Source: JAFASC01 sp036265935 (lineage in GTDB: Bacteria > Pseudomonadota > Alphaproteobacteria > Rhizobiales > Beijerinckiaceae). From it: DNA of 64,000 nucleotides. The notes beneath the pieces were generated by a model that saw only the letters and a program-made list of their open reading frames with translations, was not told the origin of the DNA and did not search any database. Positions 63,768 through 64,000 of this stretch are shown here, piece by piece (within the stretch, counting starts at the first letter, position 1; each line of letters starts with the position of its first letter). Where the stretch lies: positions 1 through 64,000 of the forward strand of contig DATAOB010000137.1 of NCBI GenBank assembly GCA_036265935.1, in the 5' to 3' direction. Position numbers and translations under genes: made by a program.

Positions 63768-64000
63768 TCAAGCGACGCGCGCGGGCTGTTGCTGCGCCAT
63801 CACATATTCGAAAGCGCTGATCGCGGCGGCGGCGTTGGTGGCGCCGATCTTTCCGGAAAAGGTTTGTTCGATCGCGCGTTTGACGCTGTCGAAATGCACA
63901 ACATTGGTCAGCGCGGCGAAGGCGCCGAGCAACGCCGCGTTCGGCAGCGGCCGTCCGACATGTTTGAGGGCGAGCTCGGTCGCCGGCACGATGACGCTGT
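63768..64000 (-). CDS. 2-Oxoacid:acceptor oxidoreductase gamma subunit, C-terminal part
   Basis: The frame runs off the end of the window. The visible 76 residues end a PorG-like protein: HVGRPLPNAALLGAFAALTN, then SVKRAIEQTFSGKIGATNAA. Gamma binds CoA and closes over the active site. It is the first visible gene of the operon gamma-alpha-beta-flavoprotein. A GTG at 63989 could be mistaken for a start, but the frame is open above it and the family is about 180 residues long. Confidence 0.8.
   Translation of the reverse strand, partial: SVIVPATELALKHVGRPLPNAALLGAFAALTNVVHFDSVKRAIEQTFSGKIGATNAAAAISAFEYVMAQQQPARVA

Overview
The window is chromosomal DNA of a GC-rich alphaproteobacterium, most likely of the order Hyphomicrobiales (Rhizobiales). 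The pointers are a CckA cell-cycle kinase facing a full CtrA box, an NdvA-type glucan exporter, a FixK-like regulator, a BacA-related ABC transporter, split methylmalonyl-CoA mutase subunits, many periplasmic branched-chain-amino-acid-type binding proteins, and small palindromic intergenic repeats. No rRNA, tRNA, CRISPR array, phage or transposase was seen. The order is an inference from gene content; no genus is claimed.

Layout. 1-2.3 kb: end of a molybdopterin hydroxylase large subunit, a small exported protein and a solute-binding protein. 2.3-3.4 kb: a RES/Xre toxin-antitoxin pair with its probable operator. 3.5-8.6 kb: cckA, the CtrA box, a FliO-like membrane protein, rluD and a small glycine-rich exported protein. 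8.6-11.8 kb: palindromic repeats, the CIRCE-controlled groES-groEL operon with its terminator, and an HU/IHF protein. 12-14.5 kb: a BacA-like ABC exporter and a broken acetyltransferase. 14.6-26.7 kb: a metabolic and transport block (enoyl-CoA hydratase, NCS1 permease, Zn-dehydrogenase, ketopantoate-reductase-like enzyme, acyl-CoA ligase, a complete livKHMGF transporter, MFS carrier). 26.7-31.3 kb: a membrane-anchored unknown, a CBS protein, a patatin, hisI and a CYTH-CHAD protein.

31.4-38.8 kb holds the most interesting system. It is a compact xre-hyfB-C-E-F-G-I operon for a complex I / group-4-hydrogenase-like membrane complex. Its large subunit has lost the NiFe-binding cysteines while its small subunit keeps the cysteines for an iron-sulfur cluster, so it is an ion-pumping redox complex with unknown substrate. 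Next to it (39.0-42.1 kb) are a FixK-like regulator, a perfect TTACGTAG inverted repeat, and a metallophosphoesterase followed by a Ser/Thr kinase fused to a universal-stress-protein domain. This looks like an oxygen- or energy-stress signalling unit.

42.1-48.4 kb carries a GYD protein, an ankyrin protein, a PQQ alcohol dehydrogenase with the lanthanide-type Asp plus a di-haem cytochrome c, a small Cys-rich protein, an RlpA-like protein and another binding protein. 48.5-56 kb carries a frameshifted Uma2 gene, both methylmalonyl-CoA mutase subunits, an M20 peptidase and an SsuA-like binding protein. 56-59.8 kb carries the NdvA-like exporter and a decayed YddA-type ABC gene fused to a PilZ fragment. 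59.8-64 kb is a 2-oxoacid oxidoreductase operon (gamma, alpha, beta, and a GltD-like flavoprotein with ferredoxin clusters), cut by the window edge.

Three broken genes (GNAT, Uma2, YddA-type ABC) within one window indicate ongoing gene decay, or indels in the assembly that should be excluded with raw reads.
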